Shown here in pieces: positions 1 through 9,162 of a stretch of 64,000 bases of DNA. Location: positions 62,001 through 126,000 of the forward strand of contig NZ_FOGO01000016.1 of NCBI RefSeq assembly GCF_900111245.1. Direction: 5' to 3'. The notes under the pieces were generated by a model. It had not been told where the DNA came from, made no database searches, and was given only the letters and a program-made list of their open reading frames with translations. This DNA comes from Streptomyces qinglanensis (lineage in GTDB: Bacteria; Actinomycetota; Actinomycetes; Streptomycetales; Streptomycetaceae). Made by a program: the position numbers and the translations under genes. Within the stretch, counting starts at the first letter, position 1; every line of letters begins with the position of its first letter.

Positions 1-678
1 GCCTACCGCCGCTCCGCCGAGCCCACCGTGCGGCGTGAGGCGACGACCCGGCTGCCCACCCGGCACGGCGACTTCCGTGCCTACGGCTACCGCTCCGTCG
101 TCGACGGGGTGGAGCACATCGCGCTCGTCGCCGGCGATCTCACCGGCCCGGGTGACTCCGCACATCCCGCCGACGGCGAGGACGTGCTCGTACGAGTGCA
201 TTCCGAGTGCCTGACGGGCGACGTCTTCGGCTCCCAGCGGTGCGACTGCGGACCCCAGTTGGAGGCGTCCCTGGAGCGCGTCCAGCAGGAGGGCCGCGGC
301 GTGGTGCTCTACCTGCGCGGACACGAGGGCCGCGGCATCGGACTGCTGTCCAAGCTGCGCGCCTACGAACTGCAGGAACGGGGCCGCGACACCCTCGACG
401 CCAACCTCGAACTGGGGCTTCCGGCCGACGCGCGCGACTACGCGGCCGCCGCGCAGATCCTCACCGACCTGGGGGTGCGGTCCCTGCGGCTGATGACGAA
501 CAACCCGGAGAAGACGGCCGCGATGGAGCGGCACGGCCTGCGCGTCACCGGACGGGAGCCGATGCCCGTGCAGGCGGGCGAGCACAACCTGCGCTATCTG
601 CGTACCAAGCGCGACCGGATGGGCCACGACCTGCCCTGGCTGGACGCCGAGCGCAGCTCACCCTGCGGCACCCAGTGA
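1..678 (+). CDS. ribBA: RibBA C-terminal part (GTP cyclohydrolase II), 5' end outside window
   Basis: GTP cyclohydrolase II opens the imidazole ring of GTP and commits it to riboflavin synthesis. The reading frame is already open at base 1 and starts [10 protein letters not shown], which looks like the linker after a DHBP synthase (RibB) domain. The gene is therefore probably bifunctional ribBA with its first half upstream. The visible 225 residues hold the zinc-site cysteines at visible positions 70, 81 and 83 ([14 protein letters not shown]) and the [10 protein letters not shown] active-site segment. It is followed by ribH, as expected for a rib operon. Whether the RibB half is intact cannot be seen here. 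Confidence 0.93.
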   Translation, partial: AYRRSAEPTVRREATTRLPTRHGDFRAYGYRSVVDGVEHIALVAGDLTGPGDSAHPADGEDVLVRVHSECLTGDVFGSQRCDCGPQLEASLERVQQEGRGVVLYLRGHEGRGIGLLSKLRAYELQERGRDTLDANLELGLPADARDYAAAAQILTDLGVRSLRLMTNNPEKTAAMERHGLRVTGREPMPVQAGEHNLRYLRTKRDRMGHDLPWLDAERSSPCGTQ

Positions 679-779
679 CCACGCCGGGCCCGGATCCGCG
701 CAGGCTCCCCCGCCCCGCGGATCCGGGACACCGGCAACACCACCACCACACAGCACACGACACACGCACGAGGAGCACC

Positions 780-1265
780 GTGAGCGGCAAGGGCGCACCC
801 GAACTGACCGTCAAGAACTGCCAGGACCTGCGGGTGGCCGTGGTCGCCGCGCAGTGGCACCAGCAGGTCATGGACGGCCTCGTCGACGGCGCCCTGCGCG
901 CGCTGGGCGAACTGGGCATCGACGAGCCCACCCTGCTGCGCGTCCCGGGCAGCTTCGAGCTGCCCGTCGTCGCCAAGGTCCTGGCCGACCGCGGCTACGA
1001 CGCGATCGTGGCGCTCGGCGTCGTCGTCCGGGGCGGGACCCCGCACTTCGACTACGTCTGCCAGGGCGTCACCCAGGGGCTCACCGAGGTGTCGGTGCGC
1101 ACCGGCGTCCCGATCGGCTTCGGCGTGCTGACCTGCGACGACGAGGAGCAGGCGGTGGCCCGCGCGGGACTTCCCGGCTCCACCGAGGACAAGGGGCACG
1201 AAGCCGTCACGGCCGCCGTGGCGACCGCCGCGACGCTGCGCACGGTCGCGGAACCCTGGCGGTGA
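780..1265 (+). CDS. ribH: 6,7-dimethyl-8-ribityllumazine synthase
   Basis: Lumazine synthase condenses DHBP with the aminopyrimidine intermediate in the penultimate step of riboflavin synthesis. The 161-residue protein is normal family length. It shows PGSFELP at 56-62 and [11 protein letters not shown] at 84-94, including the catalytic His89. The start is GTG at 780, chosen because AGGAG lies at 771-775. An in-frame open region extends far upstream but is only a shadow of ribBA. The gene sits 101 bp after ribBA and upstream of hisE, so riboflavin and histidine genes are probably co-transcribed. Confidence 0.95.
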   Translation: MSGKGAPELTVKNCQDLRVAVVAAQWHQQVMDGLVDGALRALGELGIDEPTLLRVPGSFELPVVAKVLADRGYDAIVALGVVVRGGTPHFDYVCQGVTQGLTEVSVRTGVPIGFGVLTCDDEEQAVARAGLPGSTEDKGHEAVTAAVATAATLRTVAEPWR

Positions 1266-1299
1266 GCGCTCCCCGCCACCGCGTAGGGTGAGAGGCACC

Positions 1300-1572
1300 A
1301 TGGCGAACAAGACATTCGAGCAGCTCTTCGCCGAGCTGCAGCACAAGGCCGCCACCGGCGACCCCGGCACCTCCCGCACCGCCGAGCTCGCCGCGCAGGG
1401 CGTGCACGCCATCGGCAAGAAGATCGTGGAGGAGGCCGCCGAGGTCTGGATGGCCGCCGAGCACGAGGGCGACGCACGCACGGCTGAGGAGATCTCGCAG
1501 CTCCTCTACCATCTGCAGGTGCTCATGGCCGCCAAGGGCCTCTCCCTCGACGACGTATACGCTCACCTCTGA
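1300..1572 (+). CDS. hisE: phosphoribosyl-ATP pyrophosphatase
   Basis: HisE hydrolyses phosphoribosyl-ATP to phosphoribosyl-AMP, the second step of histidine synthesis. The 90-residue single-domain protein is typical of actinobacteria, where HisE is separate from HisI. The acidic helix [13 protein letters not shown] and the later [15 protein letters not shown] helix carry the metal-binding Glu/Asp pattern of the MazG-like fold. ATG at 1300 is preferred over a GTG four codons earlier because GGGTGAGAGG lies just upstream. It is 34 bp after ribH and 47 bp before hisG. Confidence 0.95.
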   Translation: MANKTFEQLFAELQHKAATGDPGTSRTAELAAQGVHAIGKKIVEEAAEVWMAAEHEGDARTAEEISQLLYHLQVLMAAKGLSLDDVYAHL

Positions 1573-1619
1573 GACCCGGCACGACTTTCTGCCGCCGCAC
1601 GAACAAAGGAAGCTCCCGC

Positions 1620-2468
1620 ATGCTGCGCATCGCCGTCCCCAACAAGGGTTCCCTCTCCGGACCTGCGGGGGAGATGCTGCATGAGGCCGGGTACCAGCAG
1701 CGCAAAGCCAGCAAGGAACTCGTGCTGGTGGACCCGGAGAACGACGTCGAGTTCTTCTACCTGCGCCCCCGCGACATCGCGATCTACGTCAGCTCCGGGC
1801 GGCTGGACATCGGCATCACCGGCCGCGACCTGCTGCTGGACTCCGGGGCGCGGGCCGAGGAGGTGCTCCCGCTCGGCTTCGCCCGCTCGACCTTCCGCTA
1901 CGCGGCCAAGCCCGGCACCGTCAGCACCCTCGACGATCTCGCCGGGCTGACGGTCGCCACCTCCTACGAGGGCATCGTCGCCAAGCACCTGGCGGACAAG
2001 GGCATCGACGCCTCGGTCGTCCACCTGGACGGCGCGGTGGAGACGGCCATCGAGCTGGGTGTGGCCCAGGTCATCGCGGATGTCGTGGAGACCGGCACCT
2101 CGCTGCGGAACGCGGGCCTGGAGATCGCGGGCGAGCCGATCCTGGAGTCCGAGGCCGTCGTCATCCGCCGGACCGGAGCCGATCCGCACGGGCCCAAGGT
2201 GCAGCAGTTCCTGCGCCGTCTCCAGGGCGTCCTGGTGGCCCGCAGCTACGTGATGATGGACTACGACATCCGGGCCGAGCACCTGGAGCAGGCCGTCGCG
2301 CTCACCCCCGGACTGGAGTCCCCGACGATCTCCCCGCTGCACGACCAGGGCTGGGTGGCCGTCCGCTCCATGGTGCGCACCACCGAGGCGCAGCGGATCA
2401 TGGACGACCTCTACGACCTGGGCGCCCGGGCCATCCTCACCACGGGCATCCACGCCTGCCGCCTGTGA
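1620..2468 (+). CDS. hisG: ATP phosphoribosyltransferase (long form)
   Basis: HisG joins ATP and PRPP in the first and feedback-controlled step of histidine synthesis. The 282-residue length is that of the long, hexameric form with a C-terminal ACT-like histidine-binding domain, which needs no HisZ. The protein starts LRIAVPNKGSLS and has the DIGITGRDLL substrate loop and VATSYEGIVAKHL phosphate-binding segment. The C-terminal third (from about residue 205) is the regulatory domain. The ATG at 1620 follows AAAGGAAG. It lies directly after hisE in the same transcription unit. Confidence 0.96.
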   Translation: MLRIAVPNKGSLSGPAGEMLHEAGYQQRKASKELVLVDPENDVEFFYLRPRDIAIYVSSGRLDIGITGRDLLLDSGARAEEVLPLGFARSTFRYAAKPGTVSTLDDLAGLTVATSYEGIVAKHLADKGIDASVVHLDGAVETAIELGVAQVIADVVETGTSLRNAGLEIAGEPILESEAVVIRRTGADPHGPKVQQFLRRLQGVLVARSYVMMDYDIRAEHLEQAVALTPGLESPTISPLHDQGWVAVRSMVRTTEAQRIMDDLYDLGARAILTTGIHACRL

Positions 2469-2487
2469 CCCGCCACCGGAGCAGCTC

Positions 2488-2991
2488 ATGACCGACAGTC
2501 CGCGGGTGCCCGCGCTTCCCGTCACCTTCCGGCCCACCCGCACCCGCGCGGTGCTGCTGAGCGCGGGGCTCGCCGCGTTCGTCGTCATCACCGCCATCTC
2601 GCTGATGCTCCAGCTCGGCGGCGGCGAACGGGCCAGCTTCATCTGCACCGCCGCGCTCTTCCTCGGCGTGCTGGTGCTGCTCAGCCGCCCCCGGGTGACC
2701 GCGGACGAGGACGCGGTGACAGTCGTCAACCTCACGACCAAGCGGCGCCTCGCCTGGGCGCAGGTGCTCGCCGTCCATCTGCGGCCCGGTGACCCCTGGG
2801 TCTCGCTCGATCTGGCCGACGGCACCAGCCTGCCCGCGATGGGCATCCAGCCGGGTATCGCCAAGCAGCAGGCCCTCGCCGACGCGCGGGCCCTGCGGGC
2901 CCTGGTCGACCTCAAGGGCGTCCCGGACGGTGCCCCGAACGGAGTACCGGGCGACGCCGCGGGCGAGACGGGGTCCGGGACCGGAAAGTAG
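2488..2991 (+). CDS. PH-domain membrane protein
   Basis: This is a 167-residue protein with two hydrophobic segments near the N-terminus (about residues 24-44 and 50-64). They are followed by a PH-like beta domain containing RPRVTADEDAVTVVNLTTKRRLAW. This is the layout of the small actinobacterial bacterial-PH family often found next to hisG. It probably sits in the cell membrane with the PH domain inside. The function is unknown. It begins 19 bp after hisG, so it likely belongs to the same operon. The C-terminal 25 residues are low-complexity Gly/Pro. Confidence 0.8.
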   Translation: MTDSPRVPALPVTFRPTRTRAVLLSAGLAAFVVITAISLMLQLGGGERASFICTAALFLGVLVLLSRPRVTADEDAVTVVNLTTKRRLAWAQVLAVHLRPGDPWVSLDLADGTSLPAMGIQPGIAKQQALADARALRALVDLKGVPDGAPNGVPGDAAGETGSGTGK

Positions 2992-3059
2992 CGGCCCGGC
3001 CGCTTGCCGCGGCAACCCCGGCGCGGCGCCGCGCGTCTTCGCGAGGTGCGGCCCAGTGT

Positions 3060-3160
3060 CTACTCTGGAGCACACCGGCGTGAGCCGCCCCGCGCTCGCG
3101 CGGGCACCTGCGAACCGAGGAGTGAGACCCTCCAGCGATGGACGGATCGTCCTGTAGTAC
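3060..3160 (+). promoter_or_regulatory. candidate structured leader upstream of the CNNM gene pair
   Basis: The 200-bp gap before the CNNM genes contains a TACTCT that could be a -10 element at about 3061. After it come three potential hairpins: CCCGCGC/GCGCGGG at 3089-3104, GAGG/CCTC at 3117-3132, and GGACG/CGTCC at 3140-3152. A transcript from here would carry a leader of about 120 nt. It resembles no riboswitch class that I can assign; the known magnesium and manganese consensus cores were looked for and not found. Confidence 0.3.
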
Positions 3161-3193
3161 ATGCGCCGCGTCCCGTCTCCACGGGGGCGCGGC

Positions 3194-4618
3194 ATGACCC
3201 TCCCGCTCGTCCTGCTCGGTGTGGCGTTCCTGCTCGTACTCGCCAACGGCTTCTTCGTCGCGGCCGAGTTCGGGCTCGTCACCGTCGAGAGACCCGAAGC
3301 CGAACGCGCCGCAGCCGAGGGCGACCGCAAGGCGCGCGGCGTCGTCCTGGCGCTGCGCGAGCTCTCCTTCCAGCTCTCCGGCACCCAGCTCGGCATCACC
3401 CTCACCTCCCTGGTCACCGGCATGCTGGCCGAGCCCGCGCTGGCCCGGCTGCTGAGCGGGCCGCTGGGCGCGCTCGGGATACCGGCCGGCGCCGTCGGCG
3501 GGATCGCCGTCGTCACCGGGATGCTGACCGCCTCCGCGGTCCAGATGGTCGTCGGCGAACTGGTGCCCAAGAACTGGGCCGTCTCCCGGCCGCTGGCGGT
3601 CGCCCGGTTCGTCGCCGGCCCGCAGCGCCTCTTCTCCCGCACCTTCCGGCCGGTCATCGCGGGCCTGAACGCGGCGGCCAACCGCCTCGTGCGGCTCTTC
3701 GGAGTCCAGCCGGCCGAGGAGCTCGCCTCCGCGCGCACCCCCGGCGAACTCGTCTCCCTCGCCCACCACTCGGCCCGTGCCGGGGCTCTCGAACAGGACA
3801 CCGCGGACCTGTTCGTGCGCACCCTGGCGCTGGGCGGGCTGACCGCCCAGCACGTGATGACACCCCGCGTCCGGGTCGGCGCGCTGCAGGCCGCGGCGAC
3901 CGCGGAGGACGTCCTCAACCTCACCCGCGCCACCGGACTCTCCCGCTTCCCCGTCTACCAGGACACCCTGGACGAGGTCGTCGGCATGGTGCACCTCAAG
4001 GACGCGCTCGCCGTGCCCGCGCACCGGCGGCTGCACACCCCCGCCGCCCGGATCGCCGTCCCGGCGCTGCTCGTCCCCCAGACGCTCCCCGTCCGCCCGC
4101 TGCTGGCGCGGCTGCGCAGCGAACAGCCCATCGCCGTGGTCGTGGACGAGTACGGCGGTACGGCCGGGGTCGTCACGCTCGAGGACATCGTCGAGGAGAT
4201 CGTCGGCGAGGTGCGCGACGAGCACGACGGGCAGCTCTACGACGAACTGCCCGAGCTGGCCCCGGCGCCCGCCGAGGCGGAGGGCCGCCCGGCCTGGGAG
4301 GCGGACGGCGGCTGCCGGGTCGGTGCCCTGCGCGGCATCGGCCTGGAGGTCCCCGAGGGCCCCTACGAGACCGTCGCCGGGCTCGTCGCCGACCTGCTGG
4401 GCCGCATCCCGGCGCCCGGCGACACCGCCCGGCTGCGGGTGCCGCACCCGCGGGCCGGCGAGGACGGCCCGGAGTGGCAGCTGCGGGTGCGGCACGTGGC
4501 CCACCACCGTGCCGAACGCGTCCGCATCGTGGCTCCGGCCCGCCCCGCCGCTCGCTCCGGCCCGGCCGACGCCGCCGCTCCGCGGCCGGCCCGGAGCGTG
4601 GAGGCGGTGGCGTCATGA
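3194..4618 (+). CDS. CNNM/CorC-family membrane protein with CBS domains (first of pair)
   Basis: This is a 474-residue protein of the hemolysin C/CorC/CNNM family, implicated in magnesium and other divalent-cation transport. An N-terminal DUF21 transmembrane domain (about 1-190) carries NGFFVAAEFGLV and VGELVPKNWAVS. A CBS pair follows (about 215-335, with HVMTPRVRV and VVDEYGGTAGVVTLEDIVEEIVG), then a C-terminal CorC_HlyC domain (about 365-450). The ATG at 3194 is preferred over one at 3161: it starts directly at the hydrophobic segment and has GGGGG upstream. Its stop overlaps the next start by 4 bp, so the two are translationally coupled. Confidence 0.9.
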   Translation: MTLPLVLLGVAFLLVLANGFFVAAEFGLVTVERPEAERAAAEGDRKARGVVLALRELSFQLSGTQLGITLTSLVTGMLAEPALARLLSGPLGALGIPAGAVGGIAVVTGMLTASAVQMVVGELVPKNWAVSRPLAVARFVAGPQRLFSRTFRPVIAGLNAAANRLVRLFGVQPAEELASARTPGELVSLAHHSARAGALEQDTADLFVRTLALGGLTAQHVMTPRVRVGALQAAATAEDVLNLTRATGLSRFPVYQDTLDEVVGMVHLKDALAVPAHRRLHTPAARIAVPALLVPQTLPVRPLLARLRSEQPIAVVVDEYGGTAGVVTLEDIVEEIVGEVRDEHDGQLYDELPELAPAPAEAEGRPAWEADGGCRVGALRGIGLEVPEGPYETVAGLVADLLGRIPAPGDTARLRVPHPRAGEDGPEWQLRVRHVAHHRAERVRIVAPARPAARSGPADAAAPRPARSVEAVAS

Positions 4619-5841
4619 GCGTGCTGCAACTCCTCTTCGCCGCACTGCTCGTGCTCGCCAACGGCTTCTTCGTCGGCGCCGAGTTCGCGCTGGTCTCGGT
4701 ACGCCGCAGCCAGATCGAGCCGCTCGCGGCCGGCGGATCGGTGCGTGCCCGGCGCGTGCTGCGCGGACTGGAGACGCTGCCGCAGATGATGGCCGCCGCG
4801 CAGTTCGGGATCACCGTCTGCTCGCTGACGCTGGGGGCGGTGGCCGAACCGACGCTGGCCCACCTGCTGGAGCCCGCCTTCCACGCCGCCCGGCTGCCCG
4901 AGGCGCTCGTGCACCCGGTGGGCTATGTGCTCGCGCTGGCCGTGGTGGTCTTCTTCCACCTGGTCGTGGGCGAGATGGTGCCCAAGAACCTGGCGATGGC
5001 AGCGCCCGAGCGCACCGCGCTGTGGCTCGGCCCCGCGCTGGTCGCCTTCGCGCGGCTGACCCGGCCGGTCACCGCGGCGCTCGGGGCGTGCGCCACCCTC
5101 GTCCTGCGGCTCTTCCGTGTCGAGCCCAAGGACGAGGTGGCGGCCGCCTTCACCAGCGAACAGCTCAACCAGCTCGTGGACGACTCCCGCCAGGCGGGTC
5201 TGCTGGAGCCGGACGAACACGAGCGGCTGGCCGACGCGCTGGAACTCGGCTCCCGGCCGCTGACCGACGTTCTGCTGGGCCGCACCGAGCTGGTCACCGT
5301 CGGCACCGACGTCACCCCGCGCCAGGTGGAGGAACTGACGGTGCGCACCGGCTACTCCCGCTTCCCGGTGCGCGCCGAGGACGGCGGCTTCCTGGGGTAC
5401 CTGCACGTCAAGGACGTGCTCGACCTGGAGGAAGCCGACCGGGCCGTACCGCAGCGGCTGTGGCGCCCCATCGCCACACTGCGCGGCGAGCTGCCGCTGG
5501 ACGACGCGCTGACCGCCATGCGGGCCGGCGCCTCCCATCTGGCCGCCGTCGCCGACGCCGCGGGTCGGGTGCTGGGGGTGGCCGCGCTGGAGGACGTGCT
5601 GGAGATCCTGGTCGGCGAGGTGCACGACCCCGCCCATACCGACCCGGGCGGCCCCGGGACCGGCCGTCCCGCCGCCGCGGCGGCGCTGCCCGCCGCAGCC
5701 GGCGGCGCCCTGCCGGGGGCCCGGCGGCTGCCGGACACCCGGGGGGACGGCGCGGAGGGCGCTAACCCGGCGGCGGCTGCGGACCGGGACGAGAGCCGTC
5801 CGGCCCCCGCCCCGACAGCACCTCGCCGTACGCCTGCATGA
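4615..5841 (+). CDS. CNNM/CorC-family membrane protein (second of pair)
   Basis: This 408-residue paralogue of the preceding gene starts at the ATG of an ATGA overlap. The DUF21 domain (about 1-180, NGFFVGAEFALV and VGEMVPKNLAM) and the CBS pair (about 200-330, ending ALEDVLEILVGEV) are present. There is no CorC_HlyC domain; residues after about 340 are an Ala/Pro/Gly-rich tail. Paired CNNM proteins of unequal length are common in actinobacteria and may form heteromers. The last 80 bp overlap, tail to tail, the convergent AAA ATPase gene, so both C-termini are encoded by the same DNA. Confidence 0.9.
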   Translation: MSVLQLLFAALLVLANGFFVGAEFALVSVRRSQIEPLAAGGSVRARRVLRGLETLPQMMAAAQFGITVCSLTLGAVAEPTLAHLLEPAFHAARLPEALVHPVGYVLALAVVVFFHLVVGEMVPKNLAMAAPERTALWLGPALVAFARLTRPVTAALGACATLVLRLFRVEPKDEVAAAFTSEQLNQLVDDSRQAGLLEPDEHERLADALELGSRPLTDVLLGRTELVTVGTDVTPRQVEELTVRTGYSRFPVRAEDGGFLGYLHVKDVLDLEEADRAVPQRLWRPIATLRGELPLDDALTAMRAGASHLAAVADAAGRVLGVAALEDVLEILVGEVHDPAHTDPGGPGTGRPAAAAALPAAAGGALPGARRLPDTRGDGAEGANPAAAADRDESRPAPAPTAPRRTPA

Positions 5842-7885
5842 GGTCGGGCAGCCGGAGCGTCGCCAGATCGTCGCGGGTCGGGGTGCCCGCGTAGCCGGAC
5901 AGCCGCAGATCCCGGTAGGCGCAGCTCTTCTCGTAGAGGGTGCGCAGGAAGCGGCCGTTGCCCAGCTCGTCGATCCAGCCCTGGTCGACGACGTGCCCGC
6001 TGATGCTGCGCAGCTCCTCCAGCGCCTCCTCGTCCCAGACGTCGCCGTTGTCGGCGGCCAGCACCTCGCCGATCGCCGTCAGTTCCAGCGGACGGTAGCT
6101 GGGGAAGTCGACGCGGGTGGTGAAGCGGGAGGAGAGCCCCGGGTTGGCCGCCAGCAGCCGGTCCATCCCCTCCGGGTAGCCCGCCAGGATCACCACCAGT
6201 TGGTCCCGGTTGTCCTCCGCGCGCTTGAGCAGCACCTGCAGCGCCTCGTCGCCGTAGGCGTCGCCCTTGGTGTAACCGGAGTTGGAGAGCGCGTACGCCT
6301 CGTCGACGAACAGCACCCCGCCCAGCGCCGAGTCGATCAGCTCGTTGGCCTTGACCGCCGTCTGCCCCAGGAACTCGCCGACCAGATCGGCGCGCTGCGC
6401 CTCGACCAGATGGTCGCCGCCCAGCAGCCCCAGCGCGTAGAAGGCCCGGCCCAGGATCCGGGCCACCGTGGTCTTGCCCGTGCCGGAGGGCCCGGAGAAG
6501 ACGAAGTGCCGCTTCGGCGGCTGGACGGGCAGCCCCTGACCGGCGCGCAGCCGGGCCATGTGCAACTGCGCGGAGAGCGCCCGGACCTGGCGCTTGACCG
6601 GCTCCAGTCCGACCATCCGCTCCAGCTCCTCCAGCGCCTGTGCCAGCAGCACCGGATCCGAGGGCCCGGTCGGCACTCTGCCGTCCCCGGCGGCGGCCCC
6701 GCGCAGGACGCCGGTGTCGACGCGGACGGGCTCGGCCGGGTCACCGGAGTCCTCCAGCCGCAGTGCGTCGGCCTCCGGATCCACCAGCGGATCGGCTGCC
6801 CCCGCCTCGTCCTCCAGGTCCTCCAAGTCCTCCAGGGCCTCCAGCTCCGGCTCCCCACCGTCGGCGGCGCCCGGCGGCGCGCCCGGGTCCTTGCGGCGCG
6901 CACCCCCGTCCCGGAACCCGGAGCCGCCGGAGAGGGGACGGCCCTCCTCCGCTGCGGCGCCGTCGGAGGGATCCGCCGGATCGGCGGGCTGCGCCGGGTC
7001 GCCGGGCGGCTCGGCTCCTCTGTCGAACAGCTCCGGGGCCGCGGTCCGGTCCGGGCCGCCCAGCGAGCCGGAGAGCACGGCGGCTGCCAGATCCTCCGCC
7101 GTCCCGCCGCCACCGTCGCTGTCCGCGATGGTGGTCAGCCGGGCCGCCGTGTCCATGAAGGTCGGGTCGACGCGGTGCACCGCGCGGTAGAGCGGCAGTG
7201 CCGCCGCGCTGCGCCCGGTGCCCTCCCGGGCGCGCGCCAGCCAGTAGCGCAGCTCCTTGCGCTGCGGCTGTTCGCTGCGGCAGCGCATCAGCGCGGCGGC
7301 GAGCAGCGGCTCGGCCTGCCCGTACATCTCCAGCCGGACCCGGGCCATGCCCGCGAACAGCCCGGCCTCGATACCCAGCAGGGGATCGTCCACCAGCGGC
7401 TCGGTGTGCGCGACCAGCCCCTCCCAGTCCTTGGCCAGATAGGCCCGGCATGCGTGCAGGAACCGCACCTGCGGGTCGGCGTCCACCGGGGGGCACCCCG
7501 CCAGGGCACGGTCGAGTTCGGCGACATGGCGTCCGTCCAGCCAGTGTGAGGCATGCGCCAGCAGCAGGTCCCGTTCGTACTCCAGCACGGGCTGCACCCA
7601 CCAGCCCAGCCAGTACCAGGAATTGAGAGTGCGTCCGTGCCGGGCGCGCTGCTCGCCGAAGCGTTCCCGGTGGTGGTGCATCCGCAGCAGCGCGGTCGCG
7701 GTGTCGGCGCGCAGTGCGTGCAGGCCCAGCCAGGCGTCGGCCATCCCCGGATCGAGCCGCACCGCGGTGCGGAACTCCTCCTCGGCTTGCGCGTATCCGC
7801 CGATGGTGTACGCGTCCACCCCGCGCAGCCAGGCGAGTTCGGCCGGGGCGTGCAGGCCCTGGGGGTCCTGCGTGCCGAAGTTCAT
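5762..7885 (-). CDS. TPR-AAA ATPase, CbbX/SpoVK/EccA-like
   Basis: This is a 707-residue protein with an N-terminal tetratricopeptide-like region (about 20-250), an acidic Gly/Asp/Pro-rich linker (about 260-420) and a C-terminal AAA+ domain. Walker A (GPSGTGKTTVARILG) is at about 465 and Walker B (LFVDEAYAL) at about 525, followed by an SSRFTT sensor/Arg-finger region. This TPR plus CbxX-type AAA layout matches EccA of type VII secretion, but no ESX genes are visible here. The role is therefore open: chaperone or substrate remodeller. ATG at 7885 has GGGGGAC just upstream and is preferred over a GTG at 7897. Confidence 0.85.
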   Translation of the reverse strand: MNFGTQDPQGLHAPAELAWLRGVDAYTIGGYAQAEEEFRTAVRLDPGMADAWLGLHALRADTATALLRMHHHRERFGEQRARHGRTLNSWYWLGWWVQPVLEYERDLLLAHASHWLDGRHVAELDRALAGCPPVDADPQVRFLHACRAYLAKDWEGLVAHTEPLVDDPLLGIEAGLFAGMARVRLEMYGQAEPLLAAALMRCRSEQPQRKELRYWLARAREGTGRSAAALPLYRAVHRVDPTFMDTAARLTTIADSDGGGGTAEDLAAAVLSGSLGGPDRTAAPELFDRGAEPPGDPAQPADPADPSDGAAAEEGRPLSGGSGFRDGGARRKDPGAPPGAADGGEPELEALEDLEDLEDEAGAADPLVDPEADALRLEDSGDPAEPVRVDTGVLRGAAAGDGRVPTGPSDPVLLAQALEELERMVGLEPVKRQVRALSAQLHMARLRAGQGLPVQPPKRHFVFSGPSGTGKTTVARILGRAFYALGLLGGDHLVEAQRADLVGEFLGQTAVKANELIDSALGGVLFVDEAYALSNSGYTKGDAYGDEALQVLLKRAEDNRDQLVVILAGYPEGMDRLLAANPGLSSRFTTRVDFPSYRPLELTAIGEVLAADNGDVWDEEALEELRSISGHVVDQGWIDELGNGRFLRTLYEKSCAYRDLRLSGYAGTPTRDDLATLRLPDLMQAYGEVLSGRGPDGSRPGPQPPPG

Positions 7886-8130
7886 CACGTCCCCCACGAA
7901 ATGTCCCCCGTCATCTGCCGGTTATCACCCGGGGTTCCCACGCTGTTCCGCATCGTACCCGTGCTCAGGGCGCTGTCGAAGGGCGGTGTACCCGGCTTCC
8001 GGGCGCGCGGAACGGCCTGTCGCGGCGGGATGCGAGGGGGAAGCCGGCGCGGAAGGGCATCCGTAGAGCCAATACGGAGGGTGAGGAAAATGTGAGGTTC
8101 TTGTTCCGCTTCGGGTGTTCCGAGGCAGAA

Positions 8131-8168
8131 CGAAGCCCCCGGTCACGGGGGAACAACCGGGGGCTTCG
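8131..8168 (-). terminator. intrinsic terminator-like hairpin after the kinase gene
   Basis: A 13-bp perfect stem, CGAAGCCCCCGGT at 8131-8143 with its complement at 8156-8168, encloses a 12-nt loop. There is no T-run, as is usual in Streptomyces. It lies beyond the stop of the leftward kinase-like gene at 8268. The rest of 7886-8267 shows no convincing gene; it should hold the promoter of the AAA gene. Confidence 0.75.
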
Positions 8169-8267
8169 CGTGTGAAGACGGCCTGCGCAGACCGCCTGTT
8201 GGAAAACTAATCGGTCCCGCGCCGATGGTCAAGCCGCTCGGTTGCACACCGTGCCGACAACATGCCG

Positions 8268-8909
8268 TCAACGGCCGTCACTTATACGGAGCGTCATATT
8301 CAGCGCCGGGTTCGGCGTCTCTCCACGCCTCTCCCGCACCTCGTACCCCGTGCGTCCCGGGCCCGTTTCGCCTACCAGGAAGTCCGCGAACGGGCGCGAG
8401 GGGTCGGCCGCGAAATGCGCGCGCTCCGCGGGGATCCACTGCGCCCAGAAGTCCCGCTGTGCCGGACCGTCGCGGCGGCGCCCGCGCCGCCACGCGTCGC
8501 CGGCCGCCATCTCGACCCACAGCAGGCAGGCCAGCCGGGGACGCAGGGCTGCCCGTCCCGCCCCCACGCCCTCGACGAGGACGACCGGCGCGGGCGGCAG
8601 CTCGGCCTCCGCCGAGAAGGCGCGCGCCACCCAGTCGTACACCACGTAGCGTGCGCGGACTCCCCGCTCCAGCGGTTCGAGGACCTGCCGGGTCAGCCGA
8701 TCCGTCCAGTCGAACAGGCTCTCGTGGCAGGCCAGGTCGTCCAGGTGCAGCACCGGTGCCCCGCCCAGCCGCTCCGACAGCTCCCGGGCCAGGGTCGTCT
8801 TGCCCGATCCGGCATGCCCGTCCACACCGACCAGGCGCACCGGTCCGCACGAGGCGGGCAGCGCAGCGAGCCGGTCGGCGAGCGCGTCGAGCGGGAGCGG
8901 TGCAGACAT
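8268..8909 (-). CDS. uridine kinase-like P-loop nucleoside kinase
   Basis: This is a 213-residue P-loop kinase. Walker A GVDGHAGSGKTTLA lies at 28-41. It is followed by HLDDLACHESLFDW, which resembles the substrate region of the uridine kinase/phosphoribulokinase superfamily, and by VVLVEGVGAGR as Walker B-like strand. An Arg-rich lid (WRRGRRRDGPAQRDFW) is present at about 140-155. Families of this length in Streptomyces are usually annotated as uridine kinase, but the true substrate is not shown by sequence. It is a lone leftward gene, divergent from the secreted protease gene. Confidence 0.8.
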   Translation of the reverse strand: MSAPLPLDALADRLAALPASCGPVRLVGVDGHAGSGKTTLARELSERLGGAPVLHLDDLACHESLFDWTDRLTRQVLEPLERGVRARYVVYDWVARAFSAEAELPPAPVVLVEGVGAGRAALRPRLACLLWVEMAAGDAWRRGRRRDGPAQRDFWAQWIPAERAHFAADPSRPFADFLVGETGPGRTGYEVRERRGETPNPALNMTLRISDGR

Positions 8910-9162
8910 CCTCCCAGCGTACGTCCCGGTTCACACAGATGTGCGGACCACTCCCGCGCCTGCCGGACCGCCACGGCGCGTCACCGGTCTCGGCCAATGA
9001 CGGCGGCATGCCGAGCGGCCGAAGCCCTGGCACGCGCCCCGCCGAGCCGCGATAGTTGGCTTCCGCGTACGACCCGGACCGGACCGCAGGGCAGGACCGG
9101 GTACGACGCCGCGCACCACCGTGAGGCACCACCGCACCGACCCACGACTGGGGGCACTCCGC

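Noticed and set aside
3089-3152. M-box or yybP-ykoY riboswitch before the CNNM genes
   Set aside because: The conserved core sequences of these classes are not present; only generic hairpins are seen, so it was kept as an unassigned leader.
3004-4614. N-terminal extension of the second CNNM gene in the same frame
   Set aside because: The frame is open only by chance through the first CNNM gene; the ATG of the ATGA overlap at 4615 opens the conserved membrane domain.
5762-7885. Assignment of the TPR-AAA ATPase as EccA of a type VII secretion system
   Set aside because: The domain layout fits, but no ESX membrane, WXG100 or mycosin genes are nearby, so the name was not given.
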